From positions 104,605,152 through 104,669,151 of the forward strand of contig NC_057832.1 in assembly GCF_910594005.1 (NCBI RefSeq): a stretch of DNA of 64,000 nucleotides, written 5' to 3'. Shown here piece by piece: positions 33,928 to 45,310 of this stretch. How positions within the stretch are numbered: position 1 is the stretch's first letter; the number at the start of each line of letters is the position of its first letter. The notes beneath the pieces were generated by a model. It was given only the letters and a program-made list of their open reading frames with translations. It searched no databases and had not been told where the DNA came from. The DNA is from Cervus elaphus. Lineage: Eukaryota; Chordata; Mammalia; Artiodactyla; Cervidae. The position numbers and the translations under genes are program-made.

Positions 33928-34204
33928 CAGTTTCAGTTCAGTCGCTCAGTCATGTCCGACTGTTTGTGACCCCATGGACTGCAGCACTCCAGGCTTCTCT
34001 GTCCATCGCCAACTCCTGGAGCTTGCTCAAACTCATGTCCATCGAGTTGGTGATGCCATCCAACCATCTCATCCTCTGTCATCCCCTTCTCCTCCCACCT
34101 TCAATCTTTTCTAGATCAGGGTCTTTTACAATGAGTCAGTTCTTTGCATCAGGTGGCCAAAGTATTGGAGTTTCAGCTTCAGTATCAGTCCTTCCAATCA
34201 GTCC
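33928..34204 (-). mobile_element. BovB LINE 3' fragment nested in old L1
   Basis: Antisense, from 'cagtttcagttcagtcgctc' to 'tcagtccttccaatcagtcc'. A perfect 11-base duplication taccaagcatt lies at 33917-33927 and 34205-34215. Confidence 0.92.
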
Positions 34205-36020
34205 TACCAAGCATTATTTTTTATCTATTGAGATGAGCTTTCACTTTCCTTTTTTCTATTTTTATAGACTTTTAAACTGCTAATAGTGTATAATATATCC
34301 ATAGATTTTCAGATTTTGACCATCACAGAATTGGCCCTGTCTTTTTTTTTTTTTGCACTGTTAGATTCAATATGTTAATTTTTCCATCTAGGTTCATAAG
34401 TACATTTAGTCTAATTTCCTTTTCTTTTTCTTTCTTTCTTTCTTTTTTTTTTTTTTTTTACCATTTTTGTTGTCCAACTTTGATGTTAACATTCTACCAA
34501 TCTGATTTTATTGTTTATAAACTTGAGTTTCTGGACATACTTCATTTGAGTAAAAGAAGGTATGTGTGTGTGGGAGACAGGTTGTTTTACTGCCTTTTAA
34601 AATGCTTGAAATATCCGTGCAATTCAATAAAGTAGATATTTTAAGTTGGAAGAATGTATATTTTTCATGGAACTCAATGAATTGATTTTAATTTTGAATG
34701 AGAAAAGTATGACTTGCTTTTACTTTTCCCAAATTGACCCACTAGCAAAATAAAACTGCTCACCACTGCAAGCTGGCAAATCCTCAGTTGGAAATGAAAG
34801 AATACAATGAATCATCCAGGTGTTTCCAAATGTCTTTTTAGAGTTGTTATGGTTTGATCAGGTAGATACAGCCTATGCTAGGCAAGCTGTTCTTTATCTG
34901 GGATGATTCGAGTGGGAAATATATTCCACAGAAGTTTCCTATGTAAATCCTGTATTTTTAGTGTCATTTACAAATGACTTCTGGAAAAAGTGAATATTAT
35001 TATCCCATGACTGAGATTAGCAACATATATCTCTTTTCTTTCTTTTTATTCCCTTTCCTTTTTTATTCCTGTTTACTTTTTTTAAAAGTAAAAGGACAAT
35101 GAAAAAAGAATTTTTCTATGTCATGGTGTATATTACATGGAATTTGTTAAATTATTCTTCCAACTACATAGTTCCTGCACAATAAGTCTATTTTCAAATA
35201 CACAAAATAGGCTGAATGATTGCTCATCCACAAAACCCTGGACTCAGAATTTATCTAGGGAAACATACGTCTCTTTTCTGAAGACATAATCCAAAAATAT
35301 TTAGCCATTTATCTCCTAAAAACCATGCAAAATGCATGTCCTTTCTATGTTTCCTGCTGATAATACTTTCCCCATTTGTAGCACAACTTTTCTTTCCTCT
35401 GGAAAGCTGGTACTTATTTTATTCATAGATGGTAAATTATGCCTTGATCCTGCTCAACCAAAGGGTCTTACTCAAACAAGCAGGGAGAATGCTGCTTAGG
35501 ATATAACCAGCGCTGGCCATGGGAAGCAGCACATCGAAACAGGCCTCACTGAGTTACAGTCATACTGCCCGGAGATCACAGGCACCAAACCTCTCTGGAC
35601 ACAGGTCCTATCTTCACATCAACTTCACCAGCCGAGTTGTTTTCAGAGCTTAGGGATGCCGGCCCACCAAGTGTTCAAGCTCAGCAGTTTATCAGACTAC
35701 GGAGTGTTATTCTATCTTTACAACCTGTCCCCAGAAGCCCAAACTGGTTGTGTTCCCAAAGTTTATTTCCAAATCATTTCTTTGGGATCAGAGAGCATTT
35801 TCCCATAGGAACAATTTTTATAAACAGTGGTGTTCCACAAATGCCTGGTTGAGCCACAGCATACTTGAAATGCAGCAGTGACTGTCCTATTCCCACAAGC
35901 CATTATTTATTTTGCTTCCCTGGGAAAGTGCATTCTGGGTTTCAACTTGGGATGCCTGGAGCTCACCTCTCCCTCCGCCTGGCAGCCTTTGCTGTAGATT
36001 TTTTTTTTTTTTTTTTCTAG

Positions 36021-36076
36021 GCCGTGCTGCAGTAGCCATTGGAAAGAGGGGACAGAGTAGCCTTTCCCCCAAAAAG
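36021..36076 (+). other. Candidate exon (56 bases) with consensus splice sites
   Basis: A T-run ending 'tttttctag' immediately precedes 36021. The segment ends 'cccaaaaag' and is followed by 'gtgagtgtagg', a near-ideal donor. Of the three frames only the one starting at the third base is open through all 18 codons. It is either a small internal exon of phase 2 or a non-coding exon. I recognise no protein. The T-run may equally be a homopolymer accident. Confidence 0.25.
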
Positions 36077-37499
36077 GTGAGTGTAGGTTGACAGAGATGC
36101 CTCTGGGTAACTTAGTGCTTTGGAACTAAGGAAGGAAGCCAAGATGGGGCTCAGTCACTTCCCCAGTCTTCTGAGGGAGGCAAAATGGGCAGGGACTTTC
36201 TCCTAAGTAGAGCTCATTTCTAATTCAGATCTTCCTAAATAGGAAAAAGGCTTATACAAGTTATACCTAAGATTTTTGAAGACCATGCTTCTGGGCTTGT
36301 AATTAGCCAGGCAAAATATTTTAACTCCTTCTGGTCAGTAATGGAAGAGTCTCCAAACACAGAGCAATAATGAATGAGGCAGAAATGTAGCACCTAGCCC
36401 CAGCACCTGGCTCACGGTCTCTTGTGACTGAATTGAGTACTGATCGACTGAGTAAATTCTGTATTGAGAAGTACAAGACCACAGAATATATATACACACA
36501 GGCTAGTTAATTTCATTTTAATTCAGCATCTCCTAATTCTGACCCTCTCACAGCACACATCCTATCAAGGAAGAGTCGTTGGGAGTACTTTCAAGAAGAC
36601 ACGAGGATGTCAGTGTCATCTCTGTGGGCATATGCATCCATCCACACCAGCTCCAAAGCAGCTGCTAGATCCCTTCACACCCTCTCTGCTTTGCACAGCT
36701 TCTAGCAATATCTGTCACCAAATCTGAGTAAAAAGAGGGGAGAGGGAAGGAGAGAGAAAGGTGATGTGGAAAATCAAAGAGGATAGCCAAGTCTATAGGA
36801 CCCTGCCTGGATGAATTTCTGGCAGCATACTTATTCTACTAAAAAAAGACCTGCTTTTTTTTTTTTTTTGGATTAGTTGTTTTTATAGCACATATTTTAG
36901 GAGGCTGTGCCTCTTTCAGTTTAAAATTTAGCCTGTACATTGGACCTGGGTCCTAGTCATTTCAGGCTTTAAAATTGCATACACAATTAAATTCCATTTT
37001 GTATGTACAACGACTTATAAAAGAAATAGGCTATCTCTCAATTAAAAAGCTGTTCCCAACCCCCACCCCAATAAAAGTACGGACTGTTAAGTTTAAGTTT
37101 CATGGACTGTGCTTTCTTTTTAAAGCTCCATTTGTGTTCTACAAGACAGCCTCTTTCTCCAAGATTAACATTTCTTATGATTGTTCCTGACAATGGATTC
37201 ACTTCCAGAGGCCCTGCTAAGGATAACCAAAAAAGGGCATGTAGCAGGCTGGTTTTGGCAGCCTGCACGCAGTTTCAGAGCTTTTTAGGTCTTGGTTTTT
37301 TCTGATGAGTGATTTCCTGAGCATGCCTAGGGAATGACAGGCATCTCCACAGGCAGGCTGCATCCACCTCGGCTGGGGTGTCGTCATTGGCTGCCTATTA
37401 GAAAAACTACAGGACAATGCATACCACCGATGCCGACTGTAAACATAGGGGATATGTGTTCACTTAGCATGGACTTCTGGGAGGGGCTGAGGAAGGGCG

Positions 37500-37631
37500 G
37501 TCTGGAGTTTTCTTGAATAGAGCAGTGTGTATTGGGCTGCCTGCCTGCCTGCCCTCTCGCTGTGCTCCTGCTTAAAGAAATCAGTCCTTCCTTTCCGACT
37601 TAGTCCCCGGGAAGAAGTTTCAGCCTACGAG
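37500..37631 (+). other. Candidate alternative first exon or splice donor
   Basis: Locally GC-richer sequence (gcctgcctgcctgccctctc, gtccccgggaagaag) ends in 'cagcctacgag' followed by 'gtaaggcac', a good donor at 37632. No acceptor or TATA box is convincing upstream, so a first exon is one possibility and a chance donor another. Confidence 0.2.
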
Positions 37632-39928
37632 GTAAGGCACAGAGGGCTTTCTTTTAATCTCCTCCAGAGAGCGTGGGGGCTTTCTCTGGGTTTCAGTCAG
37701 CATTCCTGGGCTAGGTAGCTGGAGATGCAAGATTATAAAAGTCAGTAAACCACGCAAATGCTCGGGATTGGGCTTTGCTGCCCTGCAGATGTTCCCGGAA
37801 GACAAACAGGATGAGATTTCAAGTTTCGTTCTTAGAGTCTGGATGAGAGAAGAGATTATAGAGAGACTTATATCCAGGGACCACTGGCAACTTGATAAGA
37901 TAGCGTTTTGTTCAGGAGTGCCCTGGGGAATATACCTGACCGCCATAGGCCAGTGTCAATAGTCGTGTGGTGCCTATTTGCTCATGCCAGCCGTCTCTCC
38001 TGCATCTTTTATTATCAGAGATTTAAAGAGGTTTTGCTTTAAAAACAACAAAAACTTTCTAGGTGGATGAGAAGGCAAAAGTGATAATTTTTAACCAAAC
38101 GCATTTACATTTTATTCGCTACCAGTGTTTAAGACTTGACTTCTAGAGCTGCAAGGAGATAAGGTCGGGGTGGGGGGAGGAAGAGCACTGGCATTTAGCA
38201 TAGGCTGGGTTAATGTAACTGATCTGCTATTTGCCCAGACAGAAGATGCCTCCCGTGATCTGTTTCCTATAAAACCTAATAATGAGAGAATGCATGTGCT
38301 AGTGGGTGTGTTTTTAGAAATCGCATTTCACATCTGACCAAACTATTTCTCAAGAAATCCTATTTTCTGTTTGAAAGCATGCCTGAGTGTCACTGGAGAA
38401 TTTGAAAAAGGTGTAGGTTGCAAGTTTGTTCTGGGAAGGGAGGGAGCAAGCTTTCATTTCAAGATAGTCAGACATATTGGGGCATCTTAAACAGTAGTGC
38501 AAGGCAGCTAGTTGGTAATAGCCTGGAATTCCTTTTAGAAAGAGATGGTTGTAAAGGGTGGGGAAATTTGAGTGGCAATACATGGTAAAAAAAAAAAAAA
38601 AAAAAAAAAGATGAGTGAGAACAAAGTACTTGGTATTTGTGGATCCCATCTGTTAATCAGACTATGCAGATGGACTTGTGAACTGGAACAGTGAAATCCT
38701 TCTAACGTGTTTGGCAAAACCAGACATGGATGTCTAGAATTTAAGTGAAGACTAGGTGGTATAGGGCAAGAAAGACATATCTGAGCTTTTTTTTTTTTTT
38801 TCAAAAATAAACCTGGATATTAAAGGTTTCCAGTTCCAAATGACTGACTCGATTTGATTTTATTCCATGAATAGAGGTGGTTTTGTGTTGAGATTCATTA
38901 AATAATCTTCTGCCTTCATATTTAAAAGTTTGGGGATAATTTTCTTGAGAATGCTTCCCTCTCCTTCTAGAAGTGATATATGAGAACAGAATTCCCTGTG
39001 AGTTTCTCTTCCTGGAACAGTTCTGAGTAAGTGTGAAAGAAAGGCTGCAGGCAAAGCTATCGTTTGATTATTGTCATTCCCTCGAAGAGATCAAGTTCCA
39101 AACTATTTTCACAGTGTTTTTAATGTCAATCAAAATACAGAGAGCAGTTTCTTTCTTAACTGCTCTCTAAACCATGTAGGGAATGTAGTTTGGGAGGAAA
39201 TCTATAATCTTGGGATTTGAGGATAAATTCCATTTTGCAACCAACATCTCTGAATCCCTGACAGTTCAAACTTTGCTACTACCGCTCTCTCCTACCTTCC
39301 TCGTGTGCTCCCCACCCCCCAAACAACCACAAAAACACATTTTCTCAAAATAATGCTTCAAGTGTTCTACTCTATGTAGTGATGGAGCAAGAGGATTTGG
39401 GCATTATACTTTAGGTAGGACTTCAGGCCACTCTTTCTGCTACTTTTGTTGAATATTAGCTAGCACACATCTCCCCAAATAGTAAAGCAAAGGAGCACAA
39501 TGAAACCACAGCACAAAAATTTCTCTTTGATTAGAATCATTTAATTAAAAAGAAATGCAATGGCAGAAATCTGGACTAAAAAGTCACTAGTGAAAAGTGA
39601 TCTCAGCACACAGGAGGAATGTACAATGAATTGATCCATAGGTAACATGCTAGGTTGTTTCCATTATTCAAAACCAGCAGAATGTACAATTTAAATAATT
39701 CAGATCAAAAGACTGCTTTAGATAAACAGACACTTCTTACATTGAAGAGAAGGTTCAAAATGGAGCTTAAAGGATTTAAATGAGATGCATATAAGCATTC
39801 CCTGACAGTGAGGCCATTAGCAGTTCTAATTGGCTCTTGTGACTGGTCTGAGGATCTGCTCTGGAGCAGATAGTATAGGGTGATCCTGTATCTGGCTGTA
39901 TTTTCTATTCTGATGAGTACAATGTGCC

Positions 39929-40148
39929 CGTGTACATGCTGACTCAGTCATGTCCTACTCTGCGACCCCATGGACTGTAGCCCACCAGGCTCCTCTGTCC
40001 ATGGGATTTTCCAGGCAAGAATACTGGAGTGAGTTGCCATTTCCTTCTCCAGGGGATCTTCCCAACCCAGGGATCAAACCCAGGTCCCCTGAGGCTCCTG
40101 CATTGGCAGGAGGGATTCTTTACCACTGAGCCCCCCTGGAGAAGCCCC
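39929..40148 (-). repeat. Bov-tA SINE
   Basis: Antisense, full length: 'gactcagtcatgtcctactc' to 'cccccctggagaagccccc'. The minus-strand frame here is SINE-encoded. Confidence 0.9.
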
Positions 40149-43100
40149 CAAAATGTACCTTAGTAGACCTTTTCTTAAGAACACACGTAGTTATCTCCAT
40201 TTGTCATTTTCATGGTAGAATGGTTACTGGTTAGTCATTCTTTAGCAAGACAAAAAAATGACCTGTACGTGGGCATGAGGGGAGACTGGCAGGTTCCCCA
40301 TCTGCCTGCAGCCTGTCACATGTCTCAGAAATGTGGTAGGGTGAGGCCATGGTGGGGGACCAGGGAAAATGCTGACGGGGTGGTATGCAAATAGCATGGT
40401 AGGACTAAGGAGGAGGTTAGAAAGATGCTGCCAAAGAATTTTCAGACTTTAAAAAAGAATTTTCTGGGTAAATTCTCCCAGGGCCCCAAAATAGAAACAT
40501 TTTCTCCTTACTGAAAGGCCTTCATCCATCAAGTTAATTCAAGTTTGATATTGGAGAAATGCCCATAGGATTGGAGTAGTTGGTTAATTTAAAGAGATAC
40601 TTGTAGCTCTGGCTTCACTCCTGAGAGTCAGTCTGAGTACTGGTTCTCCTGTTTAAAAAGCCCAGAACTTTGAGGGAAGTCATCAATCTTTGACCTCATC
40701 TGTGGAATGGGCCTTCTAATGCTTCTCCTACCTCCCACAGTGGTTACGATGTGTGAATGAGATGTTTCCCCTTCTTCTCTATAGGCTGTACACTCCACTG
40801 CCTTCAATTTGAGTCCTTTGGACATTATGCGCATTTTGACTAGTATCTCCCCTTCTTGTCTATTTTCCCTAATTATCTCCTCCGTTCTTCCTCATATTTG
40901 AAGACCTTTGAGTGATACCTGCTAGATCCTGGTTCTTTCTAAAACCCAGAACCCAGAATTTAGGGAATACTGGTCCACCCCAGTGTTAACTAAACTTTGG
41001 CTTTCATAATCAGAGACCAGGAGGACAAAAGCTTCAGGAGTCGAATAAGTTGGGTCATCAGTGGTGTGAGGCCACATCCAGGAACTAGGAAATCTGAAGA
41101 TCCTGTTGAATGGAAGACCAGTGACAAGGCGCTGACAACAGAAAGGCCTTGGTAAATGAGGCAGTTTCTCTGCCCCCAGCCAAAAGCATGGGACGAATCC
41201 CAGCATGTCAAGCCTGGGATTGTGAGGAGGCTGAGGTAACTGAGAGCACCTGGCTGTGTTCCTGTTGGTATTGAGACCAGAGAGCGCCACGCATCTGGCC
41301 TCTCATCTCTGCTTGCTTCAGTCTTCAGCACCCCCAGCTGGGGCCCCTGTGACGGACCCTGTGGTGGCATCCCTCACTTCCTACCCCAGGCCTCCGCCTC
41401 TACCAACTTCTCTAGTTCTTCCATCCCCAGGCCAAACAAAGGGGGCTTTCCTGATCCGACACAGACAATTTACAGTGGCTGGGCTGTAGGGTGAGGCCCA
41501 GACAATAGCAGAAGAATCAAGCCTAGATATGCTCAAGATAGGGAAAGAGCAGTTTCTGTGGTAAAGAGCCACTCTTCGGCTCACAGGCTGGCTGCTGGTG
41601 GGCGAGTGCTGTGAGCGGGGGGAGAAGGCCGGGGTGATGGGGTAGCGGTGAGGAAGAGGGGATGGGGCTGCCCTGTCAGCCGTCCTTCCCTGTGCTGTTG
41701 TTGTTGTTTTCTCATGGAAGCCTTTGAGAAGCTGATAAAAACTCTAACCCCTCAAGGTCCATTGAGAACCCACTTTTCTGACTGACTTGTGAGAAACCCT
41801 TGAGCCGGTGGAGGTTGGGGTGGGCAGTGGGATAAAGTGTTGGTTCTCCCTGGAGACAAGAGTGAATGGGAGCAGAACATGTGAGGAGGTGTCCTTCCTT
41901 GTTTCCCAGATTCTTTGGAAGGAAGACAGGATGGTGTAAATATATGCATATATAGAAGGAGATTACCTCATATGGCCTCCATTTCAAAGAAAACATCATC
42001 TCTAGAGAAAGTTTTCTGTAGGGAATTGAGGGGCTGAAGAATTCAGGAAAGGCTGCTGTTATGCTCTTAAGTATATGCTGAGAATTTAGTAAGAGGATTG
42101 ATAAGAATGGTTGAAAGAAAATGAATATTTGGGGGAATATTTTAGGTGAGTTGGGTATTCTTACTAAGCGCTCGTTTTAGAACATGGCCTTTCTTTTAAA
42201 AAATGTATGTGTACCACTGATGGCTAACTTGAAGATAAATTACTTTTTAATAATTTCCTGAGGCTTCTAGCATGGTTTTGTAAATATGTAGATGAGAGCA
42301 CTTAACTGTAAGGAAGTCATCTCACTAGGAGGGGGATATATTAAGTAGGAATAGTTAATTAGTTTCTTTTACCCTCACATGCAACATTCCCTCTTGGCTC
42401 AAGCTGGGGAACTAGGCAGATTTCACCTGAGTGCTGAAGAGGGGCAGGACCAGGGTGAGGCCCACCCCCCAACCACCAGAGACCCTAGGGCCAGAAGTAC
42501 TTTCATTCCACTGGAGTCAGGAGGGTCTAAGCCACATAGACATAAAATACACTGATGGGCTAACATGTGAATTACAGCCAGATAAGTAAAAGAAAAACAG
42601 CAAAAATCAGAAGTCAGACAGAGGTTAAAAACCAAGAGCTTGCTTAGCAAGGCAGTGTACAGACAGGTACAGTAACATATGTGAGAACTCTTGGCACACT
42701 GCTTGGAACAAATAGACCCTTATGTTAATAAGTTTCAGTAGCTTAAGTAAAGGGACAGAATGATAAGATACATGTGGGATAATAAAGGGATGGAAATTCA
42801 AGGAAACCCAAGGATAGAAGCCAAGAAGGGACCAGAGTCCAAGGAGAATGGGGCTGCAATCAAGGTAGGTCAAAGCAACCCAGCAGAGGTCCATGTGCTA
42901 CCATTAACGTAACTCAGCTGCAGCACATATGGCTGCTGCTTTTTGTTGACCTGCAGACTGGGGAATTTTTTCTGTGCTTCCTGGTTAAATTCTGAGGGAG
43001 AAAATGTGATTGGTTCAGCTAATAACTATTGTTTTTGGCAAATCCCTTAGGATAATCAAGGGTTACTTGCATGCCTATGGATGAATTACCAGTGTGTCTG

Positions 43101-43511
43101 GCTGCAGTCGTCACCCCTGGGGAATAATACAGCCCAGTGGGCAATTATTTAGTTAGAAGAGAAAGTTAGGCATGGAAAGCAAATTAGCTGAAATGTCCAA
43201 CAGCTGTCAATGAATATCATTTGAATTTTTATGTGACAGAATTTATGGAGAATCAAACACCCACTGTCAGAGTCATACGGTTCCTAATGATCACTTCGGC
43301 ATGGTCGGATGAACCAACCTTAAAGGAATTGGCCTGGAAACTTGTACCATTGATAATTAAAAAGATAAGGATTATCCATTTTAGAAAGATTCCAAAGAAA
43401 ACATGGGTATTTTCATATGAGTCATTTTTGTGATATGGCTCCCCGCAAAATAAGGCAATCTTTAAAATTAAATATGCAATGACTTAGTAATGTTAATAAA
43501 TAAAAATAACT
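40149..43511. other. 3.4 kb gene-free region, with a GC-richer island
   Basis: No repeat family recognised. 40920-41700 is GC-richer than its surroundings and has overlapping frames on both strands (40922-41290 and 40990-41370 minus, 41256-41489 plus) without known domains. 42350-43200 has LTR-like features (a CAAT-type 'gattggttcagc' near 43009) that I cannot confirm. A short GTT run lies at 41695-41710. Confidence 0.35.
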
Positions 43512-43524
43512 ATCAATATATCTC

Positions 43525-43847
43525 TTAGGCCTTCCCTGTCTCAGTTGGTAAAGAATCCGCCAGCAATGCAGGAGATCCTGGTTCAATTCCTGGGTTGGGA
43601 AGATCTGCTGGAGAAGGGATAGTCTACCCACTCCATTGTTCTTAGGCTTCCCTTGTGGCTCAGCTGGTAAAGAATCCGCCTGCAATGGGGGAGACCTGGG
43701 TTCGATCCCTGGGTTGGGAAGATCCCCTGGAGAAGAGAAAGGTTACCCACTCCAGTATACTGGCCTGGAGAATAGCATGGACTATATGTATATAGTCCAT
43801 GGAGTCGCAAAGAGTCAGACAAGACTGAGCAACTTTCACACACACAT
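43525..43847 (+). repeat. Dimeric Bov-tA SINE
   Basis: Two tRNA-Glu heads in tandem. The first starts 'ccttccctgtctcagttgg' and stops after 'cccactccattgttctta'. The second starts 'ggcttcccttgtggctcagc' and runs to a full tail. It includes the palindrome 'actatatgtatatagt' in place of the usual short link. Duplication atcaatatatctc (43512-43524) / atcaatacatctc (43848-43860), one mismatch. Confidence 0.9.
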
Positions 43848-43954
43848 ATCAATACATCTCAGTGTAAATCATAGTACTGAGTAAGTTAAATGCATAAAAG
43901 CTAATGTACTCTTAGTAAACGTTTCAGTTCTTGGTAGTGTTTGCAAGACAACAG

Positions 43955-44176
43955 TGCATGCTAAGTCAGTTCAGTCATGCCCAACTCTTTGCAGTCCCAT
44001 GGACTATAGCTTGCCAGGCTCCTCTGTCCATGGGATTCTCCAGGCAAGAATACTGGAATGGGTTGCCATGTCCTCCTCAAGGGGATCTTCCCAACCCAGG
44101 GACTGAATCCAGGTCTCTTACATCTCCTGCATTGGCAGGTGTGTTCTTTACTATTAGCACTACATGGGAAGCCCCA
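43955..44176 (-). repeat. Bov-tA SINE
   Basis: Antisense: 'gcatgctaagtcagttcagt' to 'cactacatgggaagcccc'. Likely duplication caagacaacag (43944-43954) / caggacagcag (44177-44187), two mismatches. It sits about 100 bases from the dimeric SINE in opposite orientation. Confidence 0.9.
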
Positions 44177-44187
44177 CAGGACAGCAG

Positions 44188-44867
44188 AACTAAATATAAA
44201 CAATTCGTGGATTTTTAAAAGCTGGGCAAGGCCTTAGGAGTCATTTGACCCAGGGAATGATAATAAGTTTTCATCTGTTTGCCAACTTTAAACAGTTGGT
44301 AGTGACCATCTGGAATACTCTGTGGAGAAGGATTCTGAGGCTGAGGCTAAACTTCCTTTGGGCAATTAAATGCTGTCACTGATAGTGATGTCTGTTGTAT
44401 AAGAAAAGAGCCATTGCTACTCAAGTACCACGTATTTCATGAGATTAATATAGTCTGTAGTTTCCTAACCTCTGTACCTTGGACCCCTGGGAGGCCACTA
44501 AGTTCCTACAAGAGGTAAATAAGTCCATATATGCAGTAAGTGATTTTGACAAGCTGAGTAAACAATATGTGCTACTATTTTTCTAGTTATATAGGTGCAT
44601 TATGATGACACAAATGTTAATTTATTGTAAACAGTTATTGAATTCATAGCAGCTTTTGGTATTATGTTATCTCAATCAGTGGCCCTAAAACATGTAATTA
44701 TATTGTGTGTGGGAAGGTTGGGACAAGAAATTTGGGATCTAAAGAAGAAATTCTTTAAAAAAAAATGAACCAGTAATCTACTCTTCATTTTCTAGGTGAG
44801 AAATTAAAGCTTAGCCACACCAAGTAAAATTACACACATATTTGCAGGTTTCTTTGATTCATGTCAG
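44188..44867. other. No clear feature, faint MIR-like piece
   Basis: 44788-44850 ('cattttctaggtgagaaatt', 'aagcttagccacacc') resembles antisense MIR. The rest is unclassified. Confidence 0.35.
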
Positions 44868-44968
44868 GAAGATTCATAATGGCAGGAAACATCTTTTTTT
44901 CCCCCAATATATACCTAATGCCTGGCACATCACGGAAGTCCGGTAAATATCTGCTGAATGAAAGAACA
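44868..44968 (+). repeat. L2 LINE 3' end
   Basis: 'atggcaggaaacatc', 'taatgcctggcacatc' and 'aatatctgctgaatgaa' follow the sense L2 tail order. Confidence 0.6.
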
Positions 44969-44969
44969 A

Positions 44970-45085
44970 ACCAAGTGACTTGACCAAGGTCACCCAGTTA
45001 ATTAGTGGAAAAGGTGGTTCCAGAACACACGTGTCCTAAGTCCCACGCTGTTAATCTTTCAGTACACCAGGTTGCTTCTCCTGGT
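44970..45085 (-). repeat. MIR SINE fragment
   Basis: Antisense: 'agtgacttgaccaaggtcac' then 'aattagtggaaaaggtggtt'. Adjoins the L2 end. Confidence 0.65.
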
Positions 45086-45167
45086 AGCATAAGAAAATGT
45101 CCCTCCCATTTTAACAGTATATGGATTTGGATTGTACACTGCACCCCAATTTGCCTATAATCCAGGA

Positions 45168-45310
45168 GATCTTAATCAGAGTCATCTGTAGGATTTTCTG
45201 AAAACATCCCTGAGACCCATCTACAGAGATTCTGATACAGTAGGATTAGAATGGGGTCCAGTTTATGAAAACTCCCTGTGATTCTGCTAAAACACCTCGA
45301 CTCAGAAACA
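45168..45310 (+). repeat. MER5-type hAT DNA transposon
   Basis: 'aatcagagtcatctgtagga', 'cctgagacccatctacagag', 'attctgatacagtaggatt' and 'aaaactccctgtgattctg' match the body of a non-autonomous MER5 (Charlie-group hAT) element. The terminal inverted repeats are decayed. Confidence 0.65.

Larger units (their letters stand above)
32790..34660 (-). repeat. Old L1 coding-region relic, interrupted by BovB
   Basis: Antisense L1 ORF2 order: 'ttatcctattaatctatttg', 'aggattattttgtcaaattc', 'cttgcacatattttgttac', 'cttgctaacctcttttag', 'cttggctaggacttccaat' and 'atctattgagatgagc'. Heavily decayed, with no continuous frame. A CT/T-rich run lies at 34418-34459. Confidence 0.6.
34661..39928. other. 5.3 kb with almost no recognisable transposon
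   Basis: The longest stretch in the window where I recognise no young SINE, BovB or L1 and no clear old repeat. It contains only homopolymer runs (T at 36000-36016 and 36856-36870; A at 38587-38609; T at 38788-38801) and CT-rich patches (35031-35065). It holds the two splice-site candidates listed separately. GATA-like 'cttgataagatag' occurs near 37891. Confidence 0.5.

Noticed and set aside
38587..38609. Long A-run as the tail of a processed pseudogene
   Set aside because: The sequence upstream has no open frame or recognisable mRNA similarity, and I see no target duplication around it.
43644..43720. tRNA-like box A and box B in SINE heads, as possible tRNA genes
   Set aside because: They are the tRNA-Glu-derived heads of Bov-tA SINEs, which lack an intact acceptor stem and are followed by the Bov-A part.
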